Positions 20,937 to 34,959 of a DNA stretch of 64,000 nt are shown piece by piece. How positions within the stretch are numbered: position 1 is the first letter of the stretch; each line of letters begins with the position of its first letter. The translations under genes and the position numbers were made by a program. The DNA is from Stenogyne calaminthoides (taxonomy: Eukaryota > Streptophyta > Magnoliopsida > Lamiales > Lamiaceae). The notes under the pieces are model-generated. The model had not been told where the DNA came from. It saw only the letters and a program-made list of their open reading frames with translations, and did not search any database. Location: NCBI GenBank assembly GCA_037126765.1, contig JBBCBC010000037.1, forward strand, positions 12,219,263 through 12,283,262, in the 5' to 3' direction.

Positions 20937-23900
20937 ATGGGAAGCAGTAGTGGGTGGCGCATGGCGGGGATGGAGGTGCCGCTACTAAGCACCGACTCCG
21001 TCGACTGGCGTCAACTCTCCGTCCTTTCCTATTCTTCTGCAACTTCTACGGAAAACAACTCGAACGATTCAATGTCTAAAGACTTCGCTTCTTGCTGCGC
21101 CGTTGGAAATCCTCCTTCGTATTTCATCTGGTAAATTAAACCCCCATTGTCCATGTATGCGTGTTTTTTTTTTTTTTTAAATCTGGAGCGCTGATATAGT
21201 ATTTCCTAGTTGAATTTGAGCTGCTGCATACTCTCTGAGACAAATTTAGTTAAAGGAGAGGCGTTTGGACGCTAAGGAACTGCGTATATCTTTAGTTAAA
21301 ACCCTTACCCAACTATACCGAGGAACTTGGGAGACAATCAGAACATTCCTGCACCTAGTTTATTGTCGCGTTGCTGGATGTGTATCAAGTGTTTATATGT
21401 GAGTGAGATACTGTGTAATGAGCGATTGATGATGTATTGGATGGACAGACATGGAGTGAAGCACATACCATTGGATGCTCTAGGACGATTTCAGTGTTTA
21501 AATTTGAAATCAGTAGCATGTGTAATTTTATATCTTGCCATTAATAATGTGAACTAATAATAATTCATACAGAAAAGATGCTCTACTTCACTGTTGATGT
21601 GAATTTTGTTAAACTCTGTGTATTGCATATGAATAACCCAATGCATTTTTGTTACATCAGGAAAACCAGAAAGACTCGATCGAATGTGCTGGAGATTCTA
21701 GAATTGGGCAGTAGTAAAGAAGTATCAAGGATTGGACTGCAGCTCACGTTTCCTGATGCTCTTTTTCCATTTGCTTTTATCTACAAAGATGAGGTTATCT
21801 TATCTTCAGTAAATTTATGTTTGCTGCTTAACTTCATATTCATTTTACTCAGTGGCGAGCTCAAAATTGTTTCTTGAAATTAGAGTATGTCTGATGTTTT
21901 TTTTTGTGTGCAGAACAATTCTACCTCTGGGGATCATTTGTTGCTTTACACTTTGACAATTTCAGGGGTTGCTTATCTCATTAGATTGAAGAACAATTTT
22001 GATTATGGAGCTTCTTCTCTTGTCCCGAGTAATGAGATTTTTGGCTATAACACACAAGTTCATCCCCATAATGGAGCAATAACGACTGTTGCAGCATCAG
22101 AAGGTTGCCTATCCATTGGAAGGAGTGATGGATCTATTGGTTGTTTCCAGCTTGGTGCACTTGACCCCGGCAGTTCAGGTCTATAATAGGGTTCTGTCTT
22201 TTTTTTCCCTCTTTTTTTTTTTCCCTTTTTCGTTACACCGTTGCTATATTTTTCTTGGTCGTTTGATTCACTTGTAACATTTTGTATGGTATTGAAATTT
22301 CTGATGTTAAAATAATGAAATGATTATAAACAAATTCTTAGAGGTTCTCGTTTAGTGGTTCCTAAAAGTTTGTTGTCACCACATACTTGAAATTTGTATT
22401 TGAGTGGGTGGTCAAAATTTGCATCTATGAGTACCCTATCCCACTCTATAATATAGTCTATTAAGTGCACTCATCAATATCAATTCATTATCCTTCTAAT
22501 GTTCTGATTTGCAGGCTTTGTGTATGAACTGCGAGATGATGCTGGTTTTGGTCGGTTGTGGGGCATATTGTCAAGGTACCCTTTTCAATTTTAAAGCAAA
22601 ATGAAAATTGTGCCTCAAAATCATTACATCCTCTTTTCTGTTTGCTGTGTTGGGTAGAAGGGTTTGGTTATTATGAGAGGAGGATGTTGAATGACCACCT
22701 GATATAAAAGCTTAAGCTGAAATAGGTGAATAAAATATCCATCCAAGATTTAGAAGTTGGTTCATTCCTAACTTCAACATGAATTTATTTTTGTTGGATA
22801 AATTTATGTCATAAACAAGAGGCTGAAAATCTAAGTCAGATGAAACTAAAAATGTTGCCAGAGGTGACCAATATTTTTCTGATTGAATAATAGGTTTTGT
22901 GGTTATTGTTGTCTCTCTTATGTTCTTCTCATACTATTTCTATGAATCTACTATCTTTTAGGAATTCAACTCTAGCTGCTGTACAGGATTTAGTGATGTC
23001 AGAGGTCCAACAGAGAAAGCTTCTTTTCGTGCTTCACTCTGATGGGAGCTTTCGGGTTTGGGACCTTTTAACCCATAGCAAAATATTCAGCCATGTGATG
23101 ACAGTTCCCTCATTGACAGGCAAGAGTGTCTAGTTTACTGCTCTATTATTCACATGGAATTGTTTATTATAACTTGCTTTATAATATTTCAACTATTGAG
23201 ATCAAAGGATAGTCATTTCTGGAATAAAATGCTGTCTGATAATATCTGCATCTCAGACTATGTTACACTGTCCATGTGATTTTTGGTATTATTCCTAGCT
23301 CATCTTGAAAATATATAGTGGTGGGCCTGGTGACAAGCTCCTTAGTTTTAAATGTATTTGGCTGATTCTTCTTGTTTCTTTGTGCTGGGTATCTACCTTT
23401 GTGTAGGGCAGGGTGCTGCCTCCATTTAATTCATGATAAGAAAATAAACCTATGCCTTATTTATTGATCATTTACTCATTTCTTGTAGTCTTTAATACTT
23501 GGTCACGTTGTTATAGCTAGAATGATTTTCATTATCATGTTGCTTTCAGGTTCATTTCTAAGGCTGTGGGTGGGCGAAGCTAATGCTGATACTGGCATAA
23601 TTCCTTTGGCAATGCTTCATCAACAAAATTTGGTATGTAGCAGTTTAAGGAAGCATCTATGATTTCTCATTGAATGTTAATTTGTTGGACTCCAATTCTC
23701 TTTTCAGTTATCCTCAATCCTGATTCAATTTTCTGGATTTTCTATGTTTGGTAGTCTGTTTCTTTAGTTTCTGCATAGCGAATAAATCTCTAAATTATTA
23801 CTCTTTACATGTACAGAGATATAGGTATTTCCTTGTTAAACTTTCTGACTGAAAAAAAAATTCTCGTGTTCTGCCTTTCTTTAAGCAAACTATATGAAGA

Positions 23901-26900
23901 AAATCATTCACATGCTTCTCTTTAGTACACATAAAAAGATGGATAAAAGCTTCTAGACCAGAGTGCTTTACATTTCTGGATATGATCCTTGTTCATGTGG
24001 AAAATCTTGGCACTGTACTTACATGGAATATATGCTCATACTACCCAGTTTTAGGGATTGACAAGGCATTGCCCCGCTTGAAATGTTCTTTACTCCAAGT
24101 GGGTAAATGCTTAGGTGAAGTCATCGTTCCAATACTTCGATGGCATAAACAATGTCATTCTCTTTCCATGTAATTGACTGGAAAGTAGTAACATTATGCA
24201 TTTTTACCACCCTGCCATATATAACCCCCTTTCTACAAAGCCAATGTGTTGTTCTGATAGGATTATTTCCACTTTCCTATGCGGTTGATATTTTGCTGGA
24301 ATGATAATTTAGGCTGTATTATTATAGCACAAGTTTTACACTATGTCATGCTTTTGACAGTCTTAAAACTGGTGTTTACTCGTTGATTTTTGGCAAATTG
24401 AAAGGAAGTTAGCACAGAAACAATCATTCTGTATGGACTTCGTTGTAATGTGGGGGACAAGACACCATTATCGCTGGAGCCTTCACTGAAAAGAATCTAT
24501 TTGGGAGAGGTAATTAGATGTGTTACCTTGTATTTACTTTATAGTTAACAACCTTACATATATCAGACATTGCATGATATTTTCTTCCTGAATGTTTAAG
24601 GGCGGACTTGTTGATGTTAAACTTACTTCGAACAATGTGTGGATTCTCAAGGAAGAAGGACTCATAATGCAGGACTTGCTTCATGATGACTCTGAGTAAG
24701 TTATTGTGTTGCACTTTTAAATGAAAAAGACTTGAGATGCTTTTTCAAGTTCTCTTGGGTCTTTTTTATTTATTTGGTCCTTGTTTGGAAATGCTTAGGG
24801 ATCAATAGCTGTTTGGACTTTTGCTATCTTGTGGCATAGTTTGAACTATAAATTGATATTTTCCTGTAGAGTTAGATCAATCTGGTCTCTTCCAAGTGCA
24901 GTGCAGCTAACACTTACTTTATTGTGGTAGGGGATTAGCGCATTGCTACGCTTTGCAGGAAACTTTTGTCGCTGACCAGCTGTTTCAGAGTTCTGAGCAT
25001 TGTTCAGATGATCTTCTTTGGCTTGCATATTCATCATTCTCATCCTCAAAGGTGCTATTGTCAGTTTGACTTTGTCACCTATTTCTGTTTTTATACTTCT
25101 TTAAATCTGCAGGGTGCCACCAGCCAACATATTTAAGTTGCAGTTTAATCAATTTCTCGCACACTTCATTGGTAGAAATTAATTTATTTAAAATTGGTTC
25201 TTTCTACTATTATAATTTGTCTGAAAGATGTTTGTACATTCCTTTGAAATTTGGGCCTACTTCATTCTGCATAGGCAAAAGGCTAAGTAATGAACTTGGT
25301 GATTATATTTAAAAAAAAAGGGAATAACATCAGAGATTGGCTATTATATGAGAACACCATGAACAATGACTGTTATACAGAGATTGGCTATTATATGAGA
25401 ACACCATGAACAATGACTGAAGGTGTGTAACATACTTGTTGTTTAAGTTTTATTCTGGAATTTCATAGGCTAGGCCATACTTGATACTCATTTATGTTTT
25501 GTATCATTGTGTTCTCTATGATCTTATTATCTAATCCAGGACAATGCACAAATTCATATGACGATTCTAAAGTTTACATTTTTTGTAAGTAGAAACCTTT
25601 TCATGTTGCACGAGGTGTAGCTTGGGAATGTGGCCTATAGGTCATACTTCTCCAGCTGATCCTGTTGTTAATGATGGATTGGAGGCCGCTGCATTGGCAG
25701 ATTAAAAATTGTATGGAAAATAGCAGGGAAAGATCTGTAAGCTTCCGGCCTTGTTTTAGGGACAAGTAAACTGAAAACCTAATTCATAATATTGCCCCCC
25801 TGTACTTTTTACAGTTTTTTTAGTTTTGCCCACTGCTCTTTGGACAAACTCATTTTTAACTCCCTGTAATTTTACTTCATTATGTCAGAGTAACATTCCT
25901 AGATTATACCTGATGCTGTTACATGTAAGACTACCTGTAGGCATGTTAACAAATATGTTTTGGAATGCAGGAGGAAGTGGTCCCTTTTGTATCTTCTTTA
26001 TTTTTGCGTGCGTTGCTTTCTCCTGGGGTTTATTGCAATGCTGTTCTCAGGCAAACTTTTGGAGATTACAACAAGCACTTTACTTATTCTGAGTTCGGTT
26101 CGTTCACTGTTGATGGTCTGAAAAGCGAACTTTTGTCGCTAATTGAACATCAGGTATTTTGGTACCCTTTAATTATTTTTATAGAGCAGTTTTCAATAGA
26201 ATTGTTGATACTTCTGTTACTGTACCTTTGCATCCCTCTGTCCCATCACATGTTTCTGCTCCTTTAGAAATCTGGACTCTATACACTTAGTACATGCTAT
26301 TATTCATGTACTTCAAAGTCATGGAAATCATGTACATGAGCGTACATTCAGTTAAATTAGAAGGATCTTTAGAATTTCCAGCTTTGGCTTTTGGCTTTTA
26401 TGTGATTGCCCTTGAACAAAATAAAATAAAATTATAGGCCATCATCAGAAGATTATAAATTACGGATTAAATGGAACAACACTTGATAAATGTGGCTGTT
26501 TTTATGCTTTCTTGCTTTATTATTGTTGTCAGTCGTTGCTGCTCTGTTTGCTATTTTATTTTAAAGAGCATGTGTGCTGAGGAAGCACTTGTAGTTGATT
26601 TCCATATTCTGTTGCAGGGTGGAAGTACAAGTCCAGTTTCCATTCTTCAATGTTGGAAAACTTTATGTGCCCGTTATGTGAATAACTGGTGTAAGTACAA
26701 TGCAGCATGTGGTCTGCTCATGGATCCATTAACAGGCTCTGTTGGTTTAATCAGGAACAACACAATTTCTCTCTGCCGTGGCTTGGAGGATGTAGAGCAT
26801 ATTATCTATGGTATTCCTAAATTTGTATGCATCTCCAATTATTTGCATGAGCTTTTAAACTTCACAATCCAATATGTTTTTTGCGAGTTATTCTGATGCA

Positions 26901-29900
26901 TAATCTACTGAACTTATTTTACAAGGTTCCTTTGAGGAAAAAAACAAGTACATAGGCTCTGGGTTTGATTATTCTAGTGATGAGCTTGGTAGACAAATTC
27001 TGTTCGAGTTTCTACAATGTGTTCGAAGTGTGAGCCAGCAGTTAGGCAAAGCTTCATCAGCTATAATTTATGAGTTGTTTCTCAGCAGACCTCATATATC
27101 ATCGGAGGAGGTTATTTCTCAGTATCTAAAGGTTCTTGAAATTGGATATAGTTCTTCAACTGGAGCTACTCTCATATCTGAACTTGGGGTTGATACTGCT
27201 TGGGAGAGAGAATTATTGAACCACAAAACTCTAAGAAAATTCTCAGCAAATATTTTCTTGTCCCTTCATGCATTGTGCCATAAAGCCAATTCATGGGTAA
27301 AGGTCTTGGACGTGGTGGAGAGCCACTTAAAGTTTTTAGTGCCTCACAAAGTTGTACTTAATTTGGACGCAGGAACTGTATTCCATATAATTGATTCTGC
27401 GATAGTGCACTCCACCTCCCAAATTGCCAAAGTGATGTTTGAATCTGTATTGGATGTTCTTATGCTGCTTAGCTACATGACTAGCATCTGTGGGCAGGTC
27501 AGTTTGCAATTTCTACTTTGATCTTCAAATTGTGAATTCACAATATCATTTTTTCCTCAGATATAGTTTTTATAGATGTATATATACGTATTATATATTT
27601 CATTCTTTAAAATTCCGTGTTTTTTATTATACCCACAAAACATTGTTTTGTTTAACTTCTGCACTCATTGCCACGTAGTTGCCCTATCATGTTTTTAGGG
27701 TTCTGTTTTGTCTTTAAAGTTCTGTCCTCTCTTTTTACCATTTTACTGTCATGATAACCCTTTAGAGAAGTATTCAATAGTTTCAGATCTTATTATTTTA
27801 CTTTCGTTTGAACACTTTTAGGTTGTTTTGGTTGCTAGGTTTGGGATTTCTCATTCCATTGTTCTCATCCTAATTAAGTATTATAACCTTCAATTCCTTA
27901 AAATAAAAGTGACCCCTAGGAAAAGAGCTCTTGGAGAGTTATAAAAACAGGCACCTAGAAAGTTTACTGAGCCACTATACTTGAATCCTTGGAAACCAGT
28001 TTCTATCTCTAGTGACCGCAAAATACCGAAAACATAAATCTCTTCAATGATGTCAACTATTGAGCCACCCAGAATAAATAAAGTAACTTTAGCTACAGTT
28101 TTAATATTGACTTCTGAGTCCGCTATTCCCTTCCTTTTGCAGATTAACATGTCACATGATGATGTTTCAAGAGTTAAACTGGAGTTAATTCCTATGATTC
28201 AAGAAACTTTGACAGAGTGGCATATTATCCATTTCTTTGGGACCACACCATCTGAATCTCCAATTGAAGATTTTAGTTTTAAGCTTTCATCCTTACAAAT
28301 TGGTAGGATGTGTGAGCTTGATGAGTTCACTTTGCTTCTGCATATTACCACCATATACATATGATTAGTTATCACTGATCAAATTCTAACAATTTTTTTT
28401 TGCTATGTGTTGTTTGTTTTATCAGTAATTAAGCTTTCTGTTCAGTGTTTGGCCTTCTGACATTTTTTTTTTGCCCTCTTGCTATCTTTATTGATGTTTG
28501 ACAGATAGCAATGGGGATAAAAGATTGTGGAATGCAAATATTGGGAAATGTGAATTTTCTCTAGCATATATCTTGTTATTTAGAATGCAAAGTTCCTCCA
28601 GAGAACTTAGGAACCCTTCTTTCAGTCGAATTCCAAATCCCAGCAGCTTAGTTAGTTTAAGTAGGGAGTTCGCCAGCTGGATAATTTGGGGAAGAAGTGG
28701 AGAAGAATCTTCTATATTCTTCAGCAATGCAATTGATCTTGCAATAATATTACTTGGACACAACCAGTACAAAGCGACTGAGGTTTTATTTTTTTAAATC
28801 TCTTCACTACTCTTCTGTCTGTACAGATTTTTGATAACAGAGTCCTGATACGTGGTCTTGTTTTCCCAGTATTTACTTACTTCGGTGGATGTGTATTCAC
28901 GCAAAGAAAAAATCTTTGGAAGCCTTCAGGCTGTGGATGGAAAATATTCTGCACTCTTCCATCTTCTTGGATGTTGTCTTATTGCTCAGACACATGGACT
29001 GCATGTACCAGATAGAGACAGAAAACTTAGGGAAGCAATCCGCTGTTTTTTCAGGTATTTAAATATGATGTGGTAGCTTTCAAGTCTTTGCTTAATTGGA
29101 ATTGAATGATTCAGGTTCTTAGGAAACAATTGAAAGTGATATATATGTATCTCTACGATTTGTATTCCCTTGTACATGTTTACCTCTTCTTCGACTTGTT
29201 GCTTTTATTGTTCTAAATGTGCTTGTCAATCTGGAATTTATTTGTTTGCAACACTGGGCTAGTTATGATGGAGATTCTTATTCTTGTTGTCATTACAATG
29301 TAGTTTGTATACTTAAATATTTGTTTTGTACATGTTCACCTTTTCTTACATTCATTGTTGTTCAGAGCTGCATCAATGGAAGGATCTTCCAAGGCTTTGC
29401 AAAGTCTGCCGCATGAAGCAGGATGGTTGCGAATTGATTTCAGTTACGGTAACCTGTTAAGATAATTTTATTGAATTATTTCTCTTACTATTTTTAAGGC
29501 TATTTTCTCTTGCTTCTTTGATTCATGTAATTTCTTATTTCTTTACCAGGCAGTTCATTGTCAGCTTCAGCATGGAAGCTTCAATATTATCAATGGGTGA
29601 TGCAGCTATTTGAACAATATAATGAGGCTGAAGCTGCTAGCCAATTTGCTTTTGCTGCCCTTGAGCAAGCAGCTCTTGGCAATATGGATACTAGCTCCAG
29701 CGAGAATCCTGGGGAGTCAGTGACTAGTGCAAAGGGCAGACTTTGGGCGAATATCTTCAAATTCACTTTGGATCTTAATAATTATCATGATGCATATTGT
29801 GCAATAACTTCAAACCCCGATGAAGAAAGCAGGACAATTTGCTTGAGGCGTTTCATTATGGTTCTTTATGAGCGTGGTGCTGTAAAGGTGTGTGGCTGTT

Positions 29901-32900
29901 TACACACTCATATCATTCTACTCTCTTCCTGGACTATTTCCTGTTAGTTGTCATTGAAGCTGTCCTGACATTGGGAGTTAATGCAAGTTATAGAAATATA
30001 GAGCTTCACCTTCATTCCATTGTAGGGTCAGTGGATTTTATATCCTCTTAATATCTTAGATTTAGTTTATAGGTTAGAATTATGCTAGTGACCTCAAACC
30101 TATTATCACTGCATATGATTGTGGTTCTTCAATTCCTTGTTTGTTCCCTTTGGAAATATTTTCCTAGACGTGAATGTTCGAACGTGACGAAAAGTTCTAT
30201 GTTGGTGGAACTGGTTTAATTATATGAGGGTAGGTATGTATTGAAGTACTTTGACATTGAGAAATTGCTTCCTGAAATAATTTGTCTTTGTTATTTGTTC
30301 TTTTAATCCTTGCAGATGCTTTGTGATGGCCAGTTGCCATTGATTGGTTTAGTGGAGAAAGTAGAGCGAGAGCTTGCCTGGAAGGTTTGTTATGGTTTAC
30401 CCGAAACTGTTATATTCTAACTTCTTGATTACCGATGAGTGTCTCAACAATATAAGCTCCTTAGCTCTGCAGGCAGAGCGGTCTGATATTTCAGCAAAGC
30501 CAAACCCTTTTAAACTACTTTACGCATTTGAGATGCACAAGTATAACTGGCATAGAGCTGCAAGTTACATGTACCTATATTCAGTGCGTTTGAGAGCTGA
30601 AGCTGCAGTTAAAGATCATCAACGCCGGTCTTCGATTCTGCAAGAGCGGCTGAATGGGCTAGCTGCTGCTATTAATGCTCTACATCTTGTTCATCCTTCT
30701 TATGCTTGGATTGAGGCACCTGTTGATGACATATATCCTGATAAAGAAAACTATCCTAATAAAAAGGCTAGGATAACCATGCAAGAACAATGTAAATCAT
30801 CCTTCATTGAACTTTTATTATCAATCATTAAGGTTGTGTGCTTGGATGGGTCAATGGATTTAAAGCAATAAAGCAAAAGATTACAAATCAATTTTACAAT
30901 CCATTAAGCTTGTTAGGATAATTTCAATTTGCAATGAAATTAAAATCCTTGGAACTCTCATTTTGACCTATTCTTGTAGTCCACATAGTGCAGAGTCCTT
31001 TGAATTCTTCTCCCAAATTAATCCTGAAATCAAGATCTTCGTCTAACATAACCTAAGTTTCTTTGATTATTTGATATATGTTGTATGATTGCCTATCTAT
31101 TGTCTATTCATTGATCTTATCGTTTCCCTTTCTCTTCAGCTCCTGCTGATGATGCTCTGCCTCAAAAGCCTCCATCCTATTTAGATGTTGAGAAACTTGA
31201 AAAGGAGTTTGTTCTAACATCAGCAGAACACTTGTTATCTTTGGCGAATATCAAGTGGAGCTCTACTGGTATGATAATTCGATGGTCTCTTCTTTTTTAT
31301 ACTTGAATCTTTTGAGTATAATGTGTTCCCTCTCTGTCTATAATTGGATACTTAGATACTAGTTATTAGTCTACTTATATTTGCCTTTTCTTAAATTTGG
31401 TTATTTAGAGCCTTTACTGTAACTGGACTGTTGAATACAAACATATGCTGAGATTACTCTTTCTCAATCAATAATATTGGGCTTATCAAATACTTTTAGC
31501 AGACTAGAGAATCCCTTTTAGTTTTAATACAATGGTAAAAGGTTGTTGGTAATTCGGTATTGGAATCAAAGTAAGAGGATGACTTGCACATGATTTTATT
31601 TCAGTTTTTCCTACCATTTCAGGAAATAATAGACCATCACCCGAGCTTATTGATCTGTTGGTTGAATCATATTCGTATGATATGGCTTTTACGGTGATCC
31701 TCAAGTTTTGGAAGGGTTCTGATCTTAAAAGGTTTTGTCGTCTAAACAAATTTTCCATAGAAATTGTTAAAAGTTCCCAAATGTTTTTTTGTGCTGATTA
31801 TTCACAACATGGCTAATATCTAGGGAACTTGAAAGAGTGTTTATTACCATGGCATTGACATGCTGCCCAAGCCGGCTGGCCTCCTCACTGCATGGGTAAG
31901 TAAATGGTGTGCTGCTACTGTATCTTCTTATAGCCTCTTGCCCTCCATTATGTTTTTTTTTCTTGTTCATCTCTTAAAAACAATGGGCTTAAACTGATTC
32001 TGTTGATATCTTATATATTAAAAAAAAAAAGAAGTTATTTTCCTTATCCCCTTGGTGAATATGAACAAGTTGTCAGACATCTCAAGCTACATATGTTAGC
32101 CTACTAAAGAACAAGTTTTTGCTTTTCTCAGGAAAGATCGTAAAATACATGGTCTTTTGTTGACTTCATCACAAGATGAGGTAGTTCAGGATTCACTGAA
32201 TACAGGTGCAACAGTACAGCAATTTGCAGGAAGCAGCCACTGGGAAACACTGGAACACTACCTTGTTTGTACTTCGTCCTATCTTTTATTTTTGTCATTG
32301 AGTGTTATTTTGGATTATAACATGTAATGGTTTTTTGGCATGGCTATAAAGAAAGCAATTTTGTTATTTAATATTCTTCTTGCTTTCAGCATCATTTTTA
32401 TATGGGTAATTTCTGTGTATATGCCTATGTTCTACCCTTTATTGTGTGACCCACTTTATTTTAAAACTTAGTTGGGCGGCATATTGCAGGACAAATACAT
32501 AGCACTTCATCCAAGATTACCGTTTATTGTTGCTGGAACTCTATTGTCTGCTGATTCTCAAATGGATATACCACTGTGGTTGGTTCGACATTTCAAGGTA
32601 ATTTTTTTTATATGAACGTCCTACTTTCAAACAATTTATCAAGGTTATGTCCTGAGTTCCTGGATTCGAAGATGGAATCATTTTATTCTCCCTCAACCCC
32701 ACTCTTTTAACAGGTATGTGGTGGAGTAATTTACCTGTATAAGGATTCTATTGTTTGAAAACCAAAATGTTGTCGATATGTTTCATAATAAACAAGAAAA
32801 TAGGCTTTTGCAAGTGCTATTCTGGTGGTCAGTAGATAGCGTATATCTCAACACGTTTTTCTGTTTCCTGTGTGTATTAAAACCAAAACCAGGAGCATGT

Positions 32901-33632
32901 TTCCTTTCTAATATATATATATATTTTTATTATGGCAGGGTGATCGTAATGAAAGTAGTATTGGGATGACTGGAAGCGAGTCAAATCCAGCATCCTTATT
33001 TTGCCTATATGTTGATCATAGCAGATATACGGAGGCTACTAATTTGCTGATCGAATATATTGAAAAATTAGCATCTATTGTAAGTTGTGCCCTATTACTC
33101 ATTCCTTCTTCGCATTTAGACCTTTACAGCTCCTCCAAGTTTCCTGTACATATTTTCTGTCTTTGGTTATAACATGTTTTATTAACTTTTGAGCATGATA
33201 AAAGCAATTGGGGGGGTCTAATTGACTTACATTTTTGGGAAATATGAATGGGAAAGGAAAGATTGATAATTGAGACTAATAATTTGGTTTGCGATTTTAT
33301 TTAACTACAGAGACCAGCTGATGTTGTGCGTCGTAAGAGGCCAAATGGTGTTTGGTTTCCATATACGTCAGTGGAGCGCCTATGGCAGTTGCTTGAGGAA
33401 TCATTCAGATTGGGCCACAGAAGCAGCGAGCAGTGTGAAAAGCTGAAAGAGCAGTTGCATGGGGCTTTAGCCAACCATCTCAATCTTGTACGTTAAATAC
33501 TCAATATTTTCCCCTCTCCTTTAAAAGAAAAATGATGACGTTGGTTTAACTGATATCATCCTTGCTTTTCTTTGTTTGAGAAAATATCAGCTGAAAGTGG
33601 ATTCAGATGATGTTTTAACTTGTCCAAATTAG
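20937..33632 (+). CDS. NUP160: Nuclear pore complex protein NUP160 (SAR1)
   Basis: Scaffold nucleoporin of the Nup107-160 (Y) complex, which builds the outer ring of the nuclear pore. In Arabidopsis the gene (SAR1) is needed for mRNA export and auxin and cold responses. Exons: 20937-21130, 21661-21793, 21914-22178, 22515-22575, 22962-23119, 23550-23632, 24405-24509, 24601-24695, 24931-25051, 25971-26153, 26618-26810, 26926-27497, 28143-28302, 28505-28782, 28870-29054, 29366-29448, 29550-29887, 30316-30384, 30473-30791, 31140-31268, 31623-31731, 31824-31895, 32132-32264, 32490-32597, 32939-33079, 33311-33487, 33591-33632. The chain stays in frame and gives 1501 residues, the usual family length. 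The N-terminal third is the beta-propeller (blade-like LHSDGSFRVWDL near residues 242-253); the rest is helical stack. One intron has a GC donor (23120). The start is the first ATG after the TATA box. Very likely functional. Confidence 0.93.
25331..25419 (+). repeat. Tandem duplication in NUP160 intron 9
   Basis: Two copies of a 42-bp block (CAGAGATTGGCTATTATATG...) at 25331-25372 and 25378-25419 are identical, with a period of 47 bp. No coding role. Confidence 0.85.
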
Positions 33633-34497
33633 CGATTCGTGGCCTTCTATCATGGGCTATGAATCTATTGGGCACGTGGAAAGTGAACGCCGTTGAGGTT
33701 CAATCCTCCTTGTTACCAGCCTTGTTTGTTGGTTACTAATTCATAGCTGGGCATGGGCATAGACTCACAGTTGAGTTGGCAATTGAATGATCCGATGGAG
33801 ACTAACTGATTCGTTCTTTCGTGTCTTTAAAGGTTGTGTCTTTCTTTCGTCATTTTGTACGTATAAACTGTAATGCTGCTTCTACCTGTGAATAGGTTAA
33901 GCGGTTAGTACGGTGTAGATTCTTAGAAGAGCACTTTTGGTGTATTAAGGGCAAATGTAGTATACAGCCCAACTCGCTTGAAATGCCTACTTATTTAAGT
34001 TTATATCTCGTTATTTTTAATTAAGAAATTATATTGCTAACAGTGAAGAAATTCCATTTTTACATTTTTTAGTTGCATGTGGTTGATTTTTTTTTTTTAT
34101 ATGCTATATATGCATTAATTTCTTTAGTATAGATGCCATAATATACTTTGCATTCCATTGCTAGCAACTTTCCAGGTGAGTATTTCTTAATTCGATTGTT
34201 GGTGCATTTTTATAGCATTAACATTTATTCGCCAGCCCCGGCCCTACGCAATCTGTGTTGATTTCTTGTATTCGAGAATGTCGGCGTGCGCGCGTGTATA
34301 CACACGTGTGTGTATGTATATATAAACCACTTTATTAATTTATTTTGGAATAAAGGCGTAATTAAGTTGTAGGCTGGAACATAGAAGCCACTTTATTACC
34401 GATAATTGTGGAGCAGGGGCTCGTTGCCACCTAACTCAATACAGGCGATTTGCTGTCACATTAACTGACGAATATTCTTAATAAATATATGTGCTGG
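33633..34497. other. NUP160 3' UTR and downstream spacer
   Basis: Contains the NUP160 3' UTR; no gene. A 41-nt strictly alternating purine-pyrimidine run lies at 34284-34324. Confidence 0.6.
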
Positions 34498-34959
34498 TAG
34501 TCTATTCATTTATTTTGTATTTTTAAATGGTTAAATTCAATTTTACGAGTTTGAGCAAGAATAACATAAAAAACAATCTTTGGCCTGAGCTCTAGAGAGA
34601 GTTCCGACCCAGCAATGCTCAGCCGAGCTTTAGAGTGTTTTACCACCTATTTTTATATGTTATATATTAGTACAATATATTAAGTATGTGCTACAACACT
34701 TAAAAATTTCACACGACACTGTCCATTAGAATAGAGTAGCATAAAAAATAAAAATTAATTCTTAATGTTAGGGCATTCCTTGACAGAATTTTGATTTGGG
34801 TGGCTAATTTCATGATAAATAAATTAAGTATATCGATCATGCATAACATGGTGGATTTTTTAATTTGTTGATGACAAAGATTGATTTTTATGTTATTCTT
34901 GCTCAAACTCGCAAAATTGAATTTAACCATTTAAAAATACAAAATAAATGAATAGACTA
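34498..34959. mobile_element. Foldback MITE, 462 bp, 85-bp arms
   Basis: The left arm (34498-34582) and right arm (34875-34959) are inverted copies with 2 mismatches in 85 positions. Termini read TAGTCTATTC and GAATAGACTA. The interior (34583-34874) has no ORF. I could not find a clear target duplication, so the superfamily is open. The near-identical arms suggest recent movement or strong constraint. Confidence 0.8.

Noticed and set aside
23982..24173. 63-residue ORF in NUP160 intron 6
   Set aside because: No family likeness, and the flanking exons splice cleanly across it.
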